Of a stretch of DNA of 57,000 nt, positions 24,103 to 36,777 are shown in pieces. Source of the DNA: Chrysomallon squamiferum (Eukaryota > Mollusca > Gastropoda > Neomphalida > Peltospiridae); the NCBI GenBank assembly GCA_012295275.1, contig CM022670.1:5791661-5848660 (forward strand), read 5' to 3'. A program made the translations under genes and the position numbers. The notes under the pieces were generated by a model. That model had not been told where the DNA came from. It saw nothing but the letters and a program-made list of their open reading frames with translations, and ran no database searches. Positions within the stretch are counted from its first letter, which is position 1, and every line of letters begins with the position of its first letter.

Positions 24103-24204
24103 TGTTAGAGATATCGATCTTGGAACATTTCTCTAGTACTAGAGATAGCCATCTTGGAACATTTCTCTAGTATTAGAGATAGCCATGCTGGAACAGTTCT
24201 CTGG
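24103..24204 (+). repeat. three tandem ~34-bp copies in the ATP8A 3'UTR
   Basis: The unit is 'gttagagatagccatcttgg' + 'aacatttctcta', three times with small changes. The junction between the first and second copies makes a perfect palindrome, TCTCTAGTACTAGAGA (24130-24145). Confidence 0.75.
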
Positions 24205-26066
24205 TGTTTTGTCAAAAATAAACCAATGCTCCCACATGCTACAGAACATCAGCAAAATTTAATTTGTTATTTTTATAATAATGAATTAGAATTTCCAATT
24301 TAATTATCTCTGGTTTATGAAGTATGTACAAATCTTTGTTTTCACTTTATTAAGTACTAATCTCACATACCTAGTACTTTTTACTAAGTTTTAAACATTT
24401 TCCATACAGATATGTGTATTATTTCAAATCTTCTCTTCAATGTGAATTCCTCAGGTGAAACAAAAGTTTGAAATGAAAAATAAACCATTTATGTCAGATA
24501 AAAACTTTAAAATTAAGGAAAACAGAACTTGTTTAAAAAATACTAATTTATATTACAATTCAATTGTAACATAACAATAACAAAAACTAATAACAATAGC
24601 AGCAGCTATAACAAATATTATTATACTCTATAATTCAAAAAGTATCCAGTATATAGTGAAGATATTGTTTGGAGATTCTTATTTTCGTTAAAGGCAAACT
24701 AAACATGAAGGGGAGAAAGATATCTAAAGAAGTCGAGACTATGATAATGTGCCAAACTACAACCTTAATTGAGACAAAATTGTCTTCTAATATAGTATTC
24801 TGAAAAAAGTACAGTTAAGAATTTATTTTAACCTCCTTGACCTTATACAGGAATAATAAACTAGCCAAATATTGAAATAATTTGTAAATCATTTAATATT
24901 TATTTGTACAGAACTTTTCAGAGATGTGTAAAAAGAGTTTGTCTCATACACAGTTCAGTTTTAGTGCTATTGTTGTCATCTCTTTAAAATGTTTTATTGA
25001 AATTACTGTAGTACAAAGCATGCAGTGTGTATGTTTATGTTTCCATCGTGTATGTGTTTTTAAGATATAACAATTTCCTGTATTTTATAATCTCCAACCA
25101 AAGAGTCTGAAGTGTTTGCCTTATACAAATGATATTTTTCTAACATCACACACAGATTAAACTGTAGCACAGTCTTTGTATCATTCAGCTAATCCAACTT
25201 TTTCTGTTATATATACATTTTATCTGTATATTATCTATATTTCACTCAATAATATCATTTGAAGGAAATTTTGTGCATTATGTAACAGAGATATAAAATA
25301 GATTTGTACATAAAATATAGAAATGACAGACACAGCTTGGTCTCAAGCAGCCAAGTGTGTGAAAGAGATGGATCTTGCCATTTCAATCAAAAAATACCTC
25401 AGCTAATTAAACAACAAAAAAAACAGAACACCATAGGAAAATTGAGGTCCATGGTAATTTACACTTTTTAAATTACTAACTGAAAAAAGAAAAATAATAA
25501 AAATGTTTACCTAAATATTTATTAAATAACTTTATCATTAGTTCAAGTTTCAACAGTGATTTTTCTGTTGTACTAACAATACAGGGTCTAATTTCATAAC
25601 AAATCAATGTGCCATTATTAATAACATTGTTTGTCTTATTGTATATGTGTTAACTCATTTAGGTTTATGGCCATGAATGTGTTTTATAAAGATTATGTAA
25701 TTTACCCCCCCCTCTTAGTTGACTCAGAAATTGCTCAGTTTTGCCATAGTACATTAATTTTGTAAATCTAATTATTTTTAACTTTGTAGATTTTATTTTA
25801 AGTGTCACTGTGGTCAGTGGTTTATCAGTCTGATACTGTGATGATCACTTTATTCAGGTACATCTGCACCAAGTTCTCTACTTGTTCTACAGCTTCCAGT
25901 TTTTATTATTTGTAATTAGTGGTCAAATCAGTTTGATTTGTGCAGTTCATTTGAAAGCGCTACAGAATCATGACATGAAATTGTTTGCTGTTGTGCAAAC
26001 TGTATATATGTTCTGATTTTTTGGTGTTTTTTCCCCCCATTTTGTCATATTTGTAATTTCTTTTTA

Positions 26067-26078
26067 AATAAAAATAAA
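26067..26078 (+). terminator. tandem AATAAA poly(A) signals, ATP8A
   Basis: Two adjacent AATAAA hexamers on the + strand, followed by T/G-rich sequence (gggtttttcttgttttgttttt) suited to a downstream element. Confidence 0.5.
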
Positions 26079-26099
26079 ACTTATTCCACCTTAATAGGG

Positions 26100-26218
26100 T
26101 TTTTCTTGTTTTGTTTTTGATATATAAAAAGGTCAAACTTGAATGTAATGAGATATTTGTTTTAAAAATTTTAAAAGTATAATTTTCAATAGTTTGAAGG
26201 AATACATTTTTATTTATA

Positions 26219-26263
<45 letters not shown>

Positions 26264-26483
26264 AGCTTAATTTTAACAGGAAATAAAAACTGCTTACCAA
26301 CCTTAATAATGTCTACTCATAATTCATCACTTGAAAAACATTTCAAATTTTTTTTAAATAGGACATCCCACTCTTTCCTTCAATAAGCTTGTTAATATTT
26401 TAACCACTAATCTTGTCCATCTCCTGGTCAATATGAATTAACAAAACAGATTAAACAAGTCAGTAAAGAACTTTGTTCCAACA
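26100..26483. other. short convergent intergenic stretch
   Basis: AT-rich. Holds an (AT)n run at about 26216-26258. No gene seen. It separates the 3' ends of ATP8A (+) and the HMGB gene (-). Confidence 0.6.
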
Positions 26484-27427
26484 TTTATTTTTTTTTTCTT
26501 GATGATTTATACAAAATAAAAGAACTAACTGATAAAAACACATATACATGTTTGTATGTTAATGAGAGGGCAAACTAGGTTACACAACAAGAGCTTAATG
26601 TAAAAACAAGACAATGTCAACAACTGTCTAATGATGTACACTAAATTTACTTTGTATGCTGCATTTCGTTACAGCCATGAAATAAATAACTTTAAAACAT
26701 TTCGTTCTTGCTAACTGATAAATTAATGAATTGTATGAACACATTAAAAAAGCTTGGCTTGACAATAAGCCCTGTCCACACCCTCGGTCTCCTGTAACAA
26801 CAGCAGCAAGAGGAGCTAGTGAACAAATTTAAAACAGATTAAAATACATTTCAATGACGTCTTGCGAGTTAAAACACTGAAATGCATGAATGAAGATTCA
26901 TGATCACGTCAAATAAGAGAACTTTTATGAGGTATTCCCAGCTAAAAACGTCCAACAATCTATTCAGAATGAGTCTGTGCTTGCGACATCATGGTGACAG
27001 CACTGTTAAAATTGTCACAGCTTCAAGTAAACTTCAATACTGCTGCAGGCTCCTCTGTGTGTAAATGGTAAACAAGTCTTACGTCCAGTAAACGAGATGA
27101 ATTTCTATCCAGAATTATTGGGTATTATTTTTTTTTAAAAAATTATTCTTCTAATATGTAATCAAGATGTTATTTTTTTTTCTACTGTCACTTTTAACAA
27201 AAGATAGTAAATTTTCTTTCCACTGTCAACATCACATTATAAATGTTGGCCGATAAACGAGATATTTTCCTTTCCCTTTACGTCTGTGATGTAAACTTGA
27301 GTTTACCATCCTCTGTTGTGAAATAAACAATTGAATGTAAACATGTTAAATCCTGTGTTGTTGTAAATGTGAGTGAAATGATGTTTGTGAGAAACAAGTG
27401 AGTTTACTCAAAGCTGTCTGTCTTTAT
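26484..27427 (-). other. probable HMGB 3'UTR with AATAAA at its end
   Basis: Follows the HMGB stop on the - strand. TTTATT at 26484-26489 is AATAAA on the - strand. Base composition is less AT-rich than the surroundings (for example the stretch at 26760-26820), as expected of transcribed UTR. Confidence 0.45.
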
Positions 27428-29266
27428 TTATTCTGCTTCGTCATCTTCCTCTTCCTCCTCCTCCTCCTCCTCCTCCTCTTCCTCTTCTTCCTCCTTAGCT
27501 GGTTCTGCCTGAGGCTTTGGTTTTTTGGCAGGAGAGATTTTGCCTCCCTTCTCATAGGCGAGTTTTTCCTGTATAATCGAAACAATTAGGTTTTTTTAAA
27601 TTTCAAGAGAATAATTTGTCAAAACTAAAATACATTTTTACAATCTGATTTTATCACAGCTGCAATGCATTTCTTTATGACATAGTATGTTGGATTCTAA
27701 GTGTGTGAAAGACATTGTTTTGGTATTTACATGGCACTGTGTTTGTTTGCAGCTGTGTGTGTATAAGATGTGGTTTTAGGATTGTTATTAAAAAAAAAAA
27801 ACATTCTTCTTTTTTTACCATTTCATATCTCTTCTTATCCTTGGCTGCCATTATGTCATATTTTGGTTTGTCCTTGCAGACTGCCCACATTTTACCGAGA
27901 TCTTTAGCAATGTCCCCCACTGACCAGTCTGGGTATTTCTTCCTCAGTGCTGGACGCTCATCCGCACAGAAGAAAAAGAAAGCAGATCTGAAAACACAAA
28001 TAAATAATGTAAAAACAAGTGTTTGAAACACTACTACTTCATAAAGAAAAGACTTTTATTCAATGTCACAACACATTTTTATTCTATAGTTTTAAACAGG
28101 TGAAACAAAAAGTCTGTAGTATTATTCAGTAGATTTTGTTTCATGCATGGCTGACATGTATGACATAGATACAGTGAACAAAATGAAAATGTGGTGAAAA
28201 AATCAATGTTTAAGTCCTAGTATCTTTTATTCCAAGCCAATACATATGCAGTTAAAAACCACATACAAAATCAGCTGTCACTACAGGATGAGTTACTATT
28301 TTATTAGAATATTTATTATGCATTTATCCAAACAGATGCACATCAAAGGATTCTCAACAAAACAAATCTGCTGTGTACAGATTTATGAAAAAAAAAAACT
28401 ATCAAAAGCACACTACAGAAAAACAATACAAGTATTTATAAATACAGTAAACTGCATGAAAATTTGCAAATAAACATAGTATCCTGTACAAAGGTTTATA
28501 TAAAAATATTTTAAAAGTACAATAAAAAAAAACTTACAGTGCTCTTTTTGGTGCATTTGGATCTTTTTTGTGTTTGCGTTTTCTTCCTTTGCCAGGACCT
28601 TCACCAGCAGGTGGCGTGTATGTGGACATTTCATTGTCATAACGAATCTTATCTTTAGCAGCCATCTCTTCAAACCTCATTTTCTCCTTCGCACTCATCT
28701 CCTGAAATTACAACACTGGTAGTATTCACACACAGTAACAGTATTGTACTAGTTACACAATGGCATAGAGGTGTCACAACTTTATTCCAGTTGTCTTGGA
28801 TGTAATTGAGAATACAACTTCTATATATTGTTTTTCACTAATCCATCAAAGGCTTTGTTCTGCCAGTGAGAAGTGCATGTAAAAGAAGATGTCTAAGTTA
28901 CCCAGGACTTGAAATAGCTTTCTCCATCATTGAACTTCTAATAACTTTAGATGTGGGGAGTTCTCAAATGTTTTGTCATATATTAAAGATGTTATTAAAA
29001 CTAATGTATACCTGGTTATAAATATAGTTATAAGTTATCTTATTACTGTCTGCAAGTTAATAATTAGTAGATGAGATGAGTGAAGGTTATGTGTTTTGAC
29101 AATTAAGTTTACACACCTTCCACTTCTCTGAACATTTTCGACTGAACTCTGTGAAGACAACATTCTCGCCAGGATGTTTCTTCTGATGCTCCTCACGACA
29201 GATTTTCACAAAAAAGGCGTATGAAGACATGCGTCCTCTTGGTTTATCACTCTTACCTCGTGGCAT
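27428..29266 (-). CDS. HMGB: two-box high mobility group protein (HMGB1/2/3-like)
   Basis: A non-histone chromatin protein that bends DNA. Four coding exons on the - strand: 29266-29117 ([20 protein letters not shown] start), 28701-28538, 27987-27819 and 27568-27428 (stop TAA). Phases 0, 2 and 0 join cleanly into about 207 residues. HMG box A covers about residues 8-78 ([20 protein letters not shown]... [17 protein letters not shown]). The linker has [15 protein letters not shown]. Box B covers about 97-167 ([31 protein letters not shown]). An acidic Glu/Asp tail ends the protein (EEEE...DDEAE). Cysteines at 23, 45 and about 112 match the redox cysteines of vertebrate HMGB1. A 14-nt 5'UTR piece follows an acceptor (ttgcag) at 29281, so a non-coding first exon lies upstream and is not identified. 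Confidence 0.95.
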
Positions 29267-29286
29267 GGTTGTCTAGTAATCTGCAA

Positions 29287-31871
29287 TTAAAAATACCAAG
29301 TGTTATAATATGCAGAGAGGGTATACCTAAATGATTTACATTCAGATTGGTCATTTCAGAAAAAGCATTTCTTTTAGTGGAATGGGGTGAAAGGACAATT
29401 TGGGAATTGTTTTCTTTCTTTTATCATTCTTAAAACAAAAGGACATGCTAAAGAGCACGTTTTTTATCAAATATTCTAAAGACAAAATATTCAGACTGGA
29501 TCTGAAAGGTCTTCTCATTCAAAATGTGAACATTTTTACATTTAGTATTTCTTGTACAATTTTATTTTATTTCACAAACACAGTAAGTACAAATATTTTA
29601 AATCTTTGCATTAAAATGAATATATCGCTTTTAAAGATATACCTACTGTTTCTTGAATGTGTCACTTGTTATGGAACTAAATGTTTATATTCAGTAAATT
29701 TTACTGCATACAACATGTAGTAGGAAATAACTCACATTCAACATTTCATATATTTGTTATTCTGTAAAGCTGATTGATAAGAACTTTTGTAAACACCAAT
29801 TTACATTATTTTCAGCTCGTATATGCATATAAAAACACTAACAAATTTTAAAAGCTGCGATACAACTGCAGAATTCATTGCAATGAATAAAAATATTTAA
29901 CTTAAAAGCTACTGATATTTAGCAATCAAAACAAATAAAATAAAAATTTGGAAACTATTTATTAATTTAATCTGACAACAATTTTAATGAAGTATTACAA
30001 CTAGGATTTAACCATATTTACTGCTCAGTACAACGTTCATTAAATATAAAAAAAATTCCAAATCCAAGTAATTATGAAAATGGTAAAATTTATTTCAAGT
30101 AACAGGTTGGTTTCAAAGAAATATTTTTCAAATGTAACAATTTAAGAATATATAGATTTATCAAATTAACTTTATCAGTGATTTACTAAACTGCTTTATG
30201 GTGAAACTAAGACAAAGTAACTACTGAATTTACATGTTTTTTCAAACTCTGAACAAACTTGATTTTAAGAACTGAAAATCTTGGCAAAAGAATTTAACAA
30301 TTACAAAAAAAATAAAGGTAAAGTCAAAGGGTACAATTTTCCGACATCCACAATTTTTTCTTCAGAAATTTTTAAGTATATAATTTTTAAAAATATACAA
30401 AAACCTAAATGTCTCATACATTTTTTATTATTAATACCAAGTACAATCTATTACCTTCTGATATAAAATATGCTTTTCTAATATTATTATAAAATAACAT
30501 CTTTAAAAACAGATTTAATGTTGAAATATAAATTCTGAAATTTAATGATAAAGTACATTGTTAATTACTCAGGAAATCTATTTTCAAAAACAGCAAATAC
30601 AAGAGTGGGGAAAAAAAAGAATCTCGCCGCTTGCAAATGTTTCACCAACAATTATGATAGTCAAGTGCAGTTGTTTACCCTTTACAATTTTACTTTTTTT
30701 TATAAATCAGGTGCTAGGTTTCAGGGTTTGTAATTTGTTTCACAATCTTGATTTGCATTCCAAGTTTTACTGCCAGTCTGACAAAACTAGAGGAAGCACA
30801 TATCAAGGGAGCAAACTCAGACAGGTCAGCAATAAAACTTGAATATCAATACAACTTTTACGTGACAAAATTCAGTTTGAAAAAAACAACATCAGTAATT
30901 GTATTATATTTTTTATTCCCACAATACAGAGACACTGACAATCTTTTGTACTAAAAACATTTCTAACTAGGCAACAATCCCCCCCACCCATTTTACAACA
31001 CCACAACAAACCATGATGACCACTACCAAACTTATTTTAATGACAATTTCAGATAACATCAAATTAAAAAGAATATACCCAGAATATATGAAATAATTAC
31101 GTTTCTTTTAAGAAATTCTTGAGTGCTAGTGAGAATCAAATAAAAATACAATATCTCTACCAGTCTTGCCCCATGGCTGATCTTGAATTTGGTTTCGGTG
31201 ACTTCTAAACAATGACCAGTCACTGAATTATCACTTCACGTCTTACTAACTGAACACAAAAAAAGACTGAGGTAGAAACCCAATTATCCAACCCCCTGAG
31301 ATTCATTGAACATCCTGCCTAGGATTAATTTTTTTTTCTTCTCTATATTCTGGTCATCATGCAAAAAAAAATTTGTTTGCCTAATTTTCTGAAGACACAA
31401 TTCATTTTATTTTGGCACTAAAATAAAGCTTAAGAATTTGGAGAACATTTTTTTTATTATTTAAAAAAATTGTGACTTATCAAGAAAATCAGTATACAAG
31501 AATGACAATGTTTAAAATATGATATTACAATGATTATGAAAAACAAATTATGAAATTTTAAAAGCCAAACAAGCATGCTTTTAACATGTGTCCAGTTCTG
31601 CAACATGGTACGGAGAAATTTCTACCTTTCCATGAATTTGATGAAAACTAAAGATGTTACAGTTTTTAAAAATTCTTGACATTCACATTAAATGAGTAAA
31701 CAACTACAGGACAATGAAGAACTAGAAAAAACTATTTGGAGATGTCATACACAATGTTTAATGGGTCACTGCCGTTGTTGCCCATGCACACATGTGGGAT
31801 AATGTCAACATCTGACACATAATGAAAATATGAAACAGTTTATGATTGGGATCATTGACTAAAACAAATAT
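29287..31871. other. HMGB 5' intron/intergenic and 3'UTR of the one-box HMG gene
   Basis: AT-rich with scattered T/A runs; no convincing coding exon on either strand. It should hold the 3'UTR of the one-box HMG gene (from 31871 downward) and possibly the missing first exon of HMGB, but neither boundary is readable. Confidence 0.5.
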
Positions 31872-33532
31872 TTATTCATCATCATCATCTTCTTCCTCTT
31901 CCTCTTCCTCATCATCATCTTGAACTTGTTTTTTGGCTTTCTTTGCTGGAGAAGGCTTGGTGGCAACCTTTCCTCCCTTCTTGTAAGCAGCACATTCCTA
32001 AAAAACAATTAAAAAGTTGTTTTACGAAATGTAAGTGAACTACAGTGATTGAGCAAAAATTTGTTTCAGAACAAACCATTATCCTTTCTAGTTTATTTTC
32101 AAGGATTGTGAACAATAAACATGTTTAAAAATCTATTAGAGAACAAATTTTCTAGAATATATACATTATGCATATTTACAAAGTAATAATAAAAGTAATA
32201 AAATAATACAAAGTTAGTTTTCTTTTATCAGCCATCTGATAATACATCTACATTTTCTTATATTCAAGGACAATAATCGGGTGTTTCCAACAAAGTTACC
32301 TCAAACTGATTAGAGAAACAACATTCAGACCTTTTTATAATATGTATCCTCTAATTACACAGAAAAATGTAAGTTCTACAATTTCAGTATTTTATCTACA
32401 AATTTTGCTAAATACCTTCTCATATCTCTCCTTGTCCTTCACATTCATGGCTTCGTATTTTGCTTTTTCTTTGCACACTCCCCATCTCTTTCCCAGTTCT
32501 TTAGCAATTTCTGACACAGGAGCATCGGGCATTTTTGACCTCACCTTGGGGCGCTCCTCAGCACAGAAAAAGAAAAAGCCTGATCTGTAAAATAACCAAA
32601 ACAGAAATACTGAAAAACAACTGTATAGTTATCCTTGTTTTTTTTATACTTATTAAACAATGCTCTCTATAATCAGATTATTTTCTTTATCATAAAAGTA
32701 ATTGATTAACAACCTCTTTCAACTTAATGTTGAAAGCATACATTAAAATGTTGTAAATGTTTAACAAATGCCTGTACTAATTATTTGTCAGCCTTTTAAC
32801 ATTAAAAAGGACTTTTTGGTACAAACTATAAACACTTCCAAAACTCAGATGGGTATTTTTTTTTGATGCATAGAATAATTTATGAAGTCCACAAATACAC
32901 TCAATTATAGAAAATGTTTAACTATGTAGGAAATATAAATCTGAAACAAATCACTAAATGCAATACAGGATAAGGTAAATTGTTATAGGTACAGGTCCAT
33001 GTTTTTGTTACAGCATCCAAGAAGTCACAAGTTTTTTTGTAATTTACAATGTACGACATCAATGTTTTGTTTACACTCCTTAATTACATCTTTTACACCT
33101 ATAATAAACTTAAATTCTATTACTTCCATACTGTTTGTTTGGCCTAACAAAATGAGCAAATGGTTTAGATATACTACTTGTTAATATGCCATGTTCACCA
33201 TCAAAACATGTTAAATATATCAACAGTTGAAACAATTAGGTTTGTATGTAAGTTATCACAAAGACATTTAAACTTTCTAAGTATTATATAAAATGTTAAA
33301 TTACAGTCGCCGACACCCAGTGTGTTAATTCTGAAATACCAACAACTATTTCCTGAAGAATTAAATAGCACTGTGATACAATTATACTGATGTACTGTAA
33401 ATCAAAGTAATGCAACAGAACTGATTCATTTGATACATATATTAAGTGAGATGTGTATAATTATACTAACAAAGGTCTCTTTGGTGCATTGGGATCCTTC
33501 TTTTGTCTTCGCTTTGTTCCTCTGGCAGACAT
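31872..33532 (-). CDS. one-box HMG protein, HMGB box-B paralogue
   Basis: Three coding exons on the - strand: 33532-33471 ([20 protein letters not shown]), 32584-32416 and 31997-31872 (stop TAA), joining in phases 2 and 0 to 118 residues. It carries a single HMG box (about residues 12-85: PNAPKRPLSGFFFFCAEERP, SEIAKELGKRWGVCKEKAKY), a basic KPSPAKKAKKQ segment and an acidic tail (DDD, seven Glu, DDDDE). The box exon is 169 nt with the same phases as the box-B exon of the neighbouring two-box gene, so the pair arose by local duplication and this copy lacks box A. It probably binds DNA like HMGB or insect HmgD; this is inferred. A 29-nt 5'UTR follows an acceptor at 33562 (ttttcag on the - strand). 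Confidence 0.93.
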
Positions 33533-33562
33533 TTTTATTTTTGAATCTCAAAACAAAAGCCC

Positions 33563-35580
33563 TGAAAAACACAAAAGTATCCATACAATAATAGTCATCA
33601 ACATAAATGTATATAGAACAACAAATTAAGTAGTGAATGTTAAATATCAGATGGGAAATGTACAAAGTAACATGCGGAGACTGATTAATTTACACTCGGA
33701 AAGACTTTCCCTTGTTTACTTGCTCTCACGATGAATAAAGCAGAAGATTTTATGAAAAAACAAATCTCATCCAACTGCCATTAGATTTGAACTTGAAATT
33801 TTAGTTCAAACTGTCCTGTCACAACTTGATGGCTGAAAAAATAAAGTTTTGTATACAGTTCAATTAGGTTACCACTGCATGCAAAACAATCACACTTAAA
33901 TATGAATTAAAAAGATTTTACTTCAAATATAATTGTTCAGTTCTTTTTTCTGTACACACAATTTACCACCAAGAAATTAACAGATGTCTTTTTTTTAAAT
34001 ATGGGGGTACAAAGGAAAGTCTTGCCCTTTAAAAAAAAGTATCACTTATTTTTGTACATTATATTAATGTGTTAGAACGTTCAATTTATATTACTTTAAT
34101 TTACTAAAAAAAAAAAAAAAAAAAGTATTATGTAATTAAAGAATTTTATTTTGTTGAAGAAATTTATAATATACCTTTCATCCCCAGCAAAACATCCATT
34201 AAACGCTTGGCAGCAAACATCTTGAGAACTGCGCAATTCATAAAAACCCGAAATAATGCACAAAAAAAGATGTCCAGTTTCAAAATAAAATTGTTTTATC
34301 ACTCCGTCAGCAAAAATCTATTTACATTAATTAATCAACAAAAGATAAATAGATTAAATTATTTTGTTGAATGATTTACAACTGCATCTCAATGTACAAA
34401 AATTGAAAATTTTAAAAAAATTAAAATTTTGTAATTAAACAAAAAAATTGTCTTCTAATTAAATTTTGGGGGATGCAAAATAAAATAATATTTACAAACA
34501 AAAGATTTGTAATTGGGTCAAACCACTAAGAAAAACAAACACACAAATATGAATTTATTTTAAAAATTTATTTCAATCTGCAAACAAAAAAATACAACAG
34601 AAACAACGCTGTACTGTAATATCAACAGCATTGCCTGAGCATGTATCTATTGTACATTTCCCATTCACTATGTTTTTATTCTCTATTTTTTTTTTTTTCT
34701 CTTTCTTGCCGCCATAGAATGTTTAACTGGATCAAACCAGATCTTCAGACAAAGAAAGAACATTAAATAATCTATAAAATCATTAAAACAATCTAACACA
34801 CCTACCAAAATTATTAAATTAATAAAACACTATTGCATGCATTTCTACTATGTACTACCATTACCCTATAGTTAAGTAGTGTGTATGCAGAATCCAATGT
34901 TAAAACGAAAAAGAAATGGCGGCTTCACCGTCGGCAAACAACGACCCCAAACATCACCTTCTCAATGTCAAATTCCAATCTCATGAATGAAAGACCTCTT
35001 TAAAATGGCCAACCTGTAAGTTTATATCATAATCTTTTGACGACATTCGTGTACCTACAAGTTTTAACTTCGATTTTCAGTGTCCCATCGTTCACTGTAT
35101 GTTATATACTGTCTGTAATACTGAAGCAATTGGTATGGCTATACAGTCTTGTTGAAGCCTAACACAGCCTATATGGCCGCAACATGGCTATCGACAATGA
35201 GCTTCGTGGTTTAAATTCAGTGTATCTCAAAAATTAGACGAAAAAAGCAGGTCAAAAAATTTTGACAAATTAAAGATTTATGTAAGAACATATTCCTACC
35301 AACAAAACTTGAAGCGAAATATATTTAAACCAGCTATCGTCTTTTTTCCAAGTCCTATTTTCTTATGCAGCTATAATGGCTAGGCCGACATGTCTGTTGC
35401 AAGCTCTATATAGGACATGATGAGAGTGACCGATGAAAAATCAAAATAGCATATATTTCTAACATATAACACTTCAAAAAATAATATGCACCCAATTCAT
35501 AAGATATAATACTACTGCATACAATATTTTTTCTAAGCCAGAAAAATTGTAAAATAAACTTTTAAGAAATTTAAACTCAC
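33563..35580 (-). other. 5' intron of the one-box HMG gene
   Basis: Mostly AT-rich. The part from about 34700 to 35400 is less AT-rich and has several CpG and GCCGCCAT-type (YY1-like) sites, suggesting a second promoter or exon. No full gene seen. Confidence 0.45.
34916..34990 (+). CDS. short open frame in a CpG-containing stretch (24 aa), unrecognised
   Basis: Starts at ATGGCGGCTTC after aagaa (good start context) and reads MAASPSANNDPKHHLLNVKF then QSHE and a stop. A donor-like gtaagt follows at 35016, just after a second ATGGCC. It could be a first exon of a + strand transcript, a uORF, or chance. No family recognised. Confidence 0.2.
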   Translation: MAASPSANNDPKHHLLNVKFQSHE

Positions 35581-35640
35581 CGTCCTATTGCAAAAACAGA
35601 TGCCGCAAATAGTATACCCACGCTATGTATTCTGCTAAAC
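35581..35640 (-). other. probable non-coding first exon of the one-box HMG gene
   Basis: On the - strand the sequence ...gcaataggacg meets a strong donor gtgagt at 35580. It could pair with the acceptor at 33562. The 5' edge is a guess. Confidence 0.5.
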
Positions 35641-35760
35641 ACTTGGGTGTCTTTCGGCGTCTAGTTCGATGATTGGATAAAACTCAGAATGACCGCACAA
35701 AGCAACCAATGAACTATAAGGATTTGAATGACGTATTTGCATAATAATAAGAAGCCATCA
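35641..35760 (-). promoter_or_regulatory. promoter-like region of the one-box HMG gene
   Basis: Holds CRE-like TGACGTA (35729-35735), octamer-like ATTTGCAT (35735-35742), CCAAT at 35706-35710 (+) and CCAAT on the - strand at 35672-35676. These lie just upstream of the first-exon donor at 35580. Confidence 0.5.
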
Positions 35761-36064
35761 ACAAATAATGAATGTCTAAATTTATCGCAAAACTTGTATA
35801 CTACTATCTAGAAAGTAACTTTTAGTTGCAAAAACAATCGTTTCAATATTTACAAAATTTTAAAACATTATTTATGTCATTAAAACCTACAGAATAGGTT
35901 GTTTTTATTGTCTCAGTACCTAGTAGTATGGTAGATGATATTTTACCTGCATAACAATTACAAATCTGATTTATAAATCTGAATTAAAAGTACTAGGCCC
36001 CATATGGTATAATCACACAAATATAGTGACAAAGTATTTAAAGTTCTTCATTTACGTGAATAAA

Positions 36065-36136
36065 AAAAAAAAGAAGAAGAAGAAGAAAAGGATTTGAATT
36101 AAAAAGGAAAATGTTGGGGGTAATCGCGATGTTTTA

Positions 36137-36172
<36 letters not shown>

Positions 36173-36185
36173 TGTGTGGGTGTGT
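36065..36185 (+). repeat. AAG-, poly-T and (GT)n low-complexity block
   Basis: gaagaagaagaag at about 36072, poly-T at about 36138-36167 and (GT)n at about 36170-36197. Confidence 0.85.
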
Positions 36186-36532
36186 GTGTGTGTGTGTTTT
36201 GGGGGGGAAGGGTTGCTGTTGTTTTACATCCCCATGATTCAAATCTGTTTCGTATTTCCAGTTTTTAAATGTCTGCCTGCAACAATCAATTTTAAAATTC
36301 CTTTTTCTATTACCGCTAATGAGAACCCGAGGCCCAGATGAGGATCTGACGAGTTGTTTAAGTAACCTTTCTTTGTTCCTCTCTCGGTCTGACCATGTTT
36401 AGAATTTCTGAATGCACATGTAATCAGTTAAGCGTCAGTGAGTTTTCAACATGCGTTGGTGGAGATTTTATAAACGTAATAGAAACGTCCTTTAGGTGAC
36501 TGGATTTTTTAAATTATCATTTATCTATTCTT

Positions 36533-36631
36533 TATTTTTTATTATTATTATTTTTTAATTATTATTATTATTTTTTAATTATTATTATTATTTTTTAATT
36601 ATTATTATTATTATTTGTTTTATTTTTACTA

Positions 36632-36664
<33 letters not shown>

Positions 36665-36706
36665 TTTTTGTGTGTGTGTGGTGGTTTTATTTGTTTCTTT
36701 ATTTTG

Positions 36707-36738
<32 letters not shown>

Positions 36739-36740
36739 TT

Positions 36741-36777
<37 letters not shown>

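Larger units (their letters stand above)
23040..26095 (+). other. probable ATP8A 3'UTR
   Basis: No second gene, splice-site pattern or large repeat is seen from the stop to a paired AATAAA at 26067-26078. Earlier signals (for example near 23688) could end shorter forms. The exact 3' end cannot be read from DNA. Confidence 0.45.

Noticed and set aside
27715-28026. + strand open frame of 103 codons
   Set aside because: It is antisense to the box-B exon of the HMGB gene.
32342-32590. + strand open frame of 82 codons
   Set aside because: It is antisense to the HMG-box exon of the one-box HMG gene.
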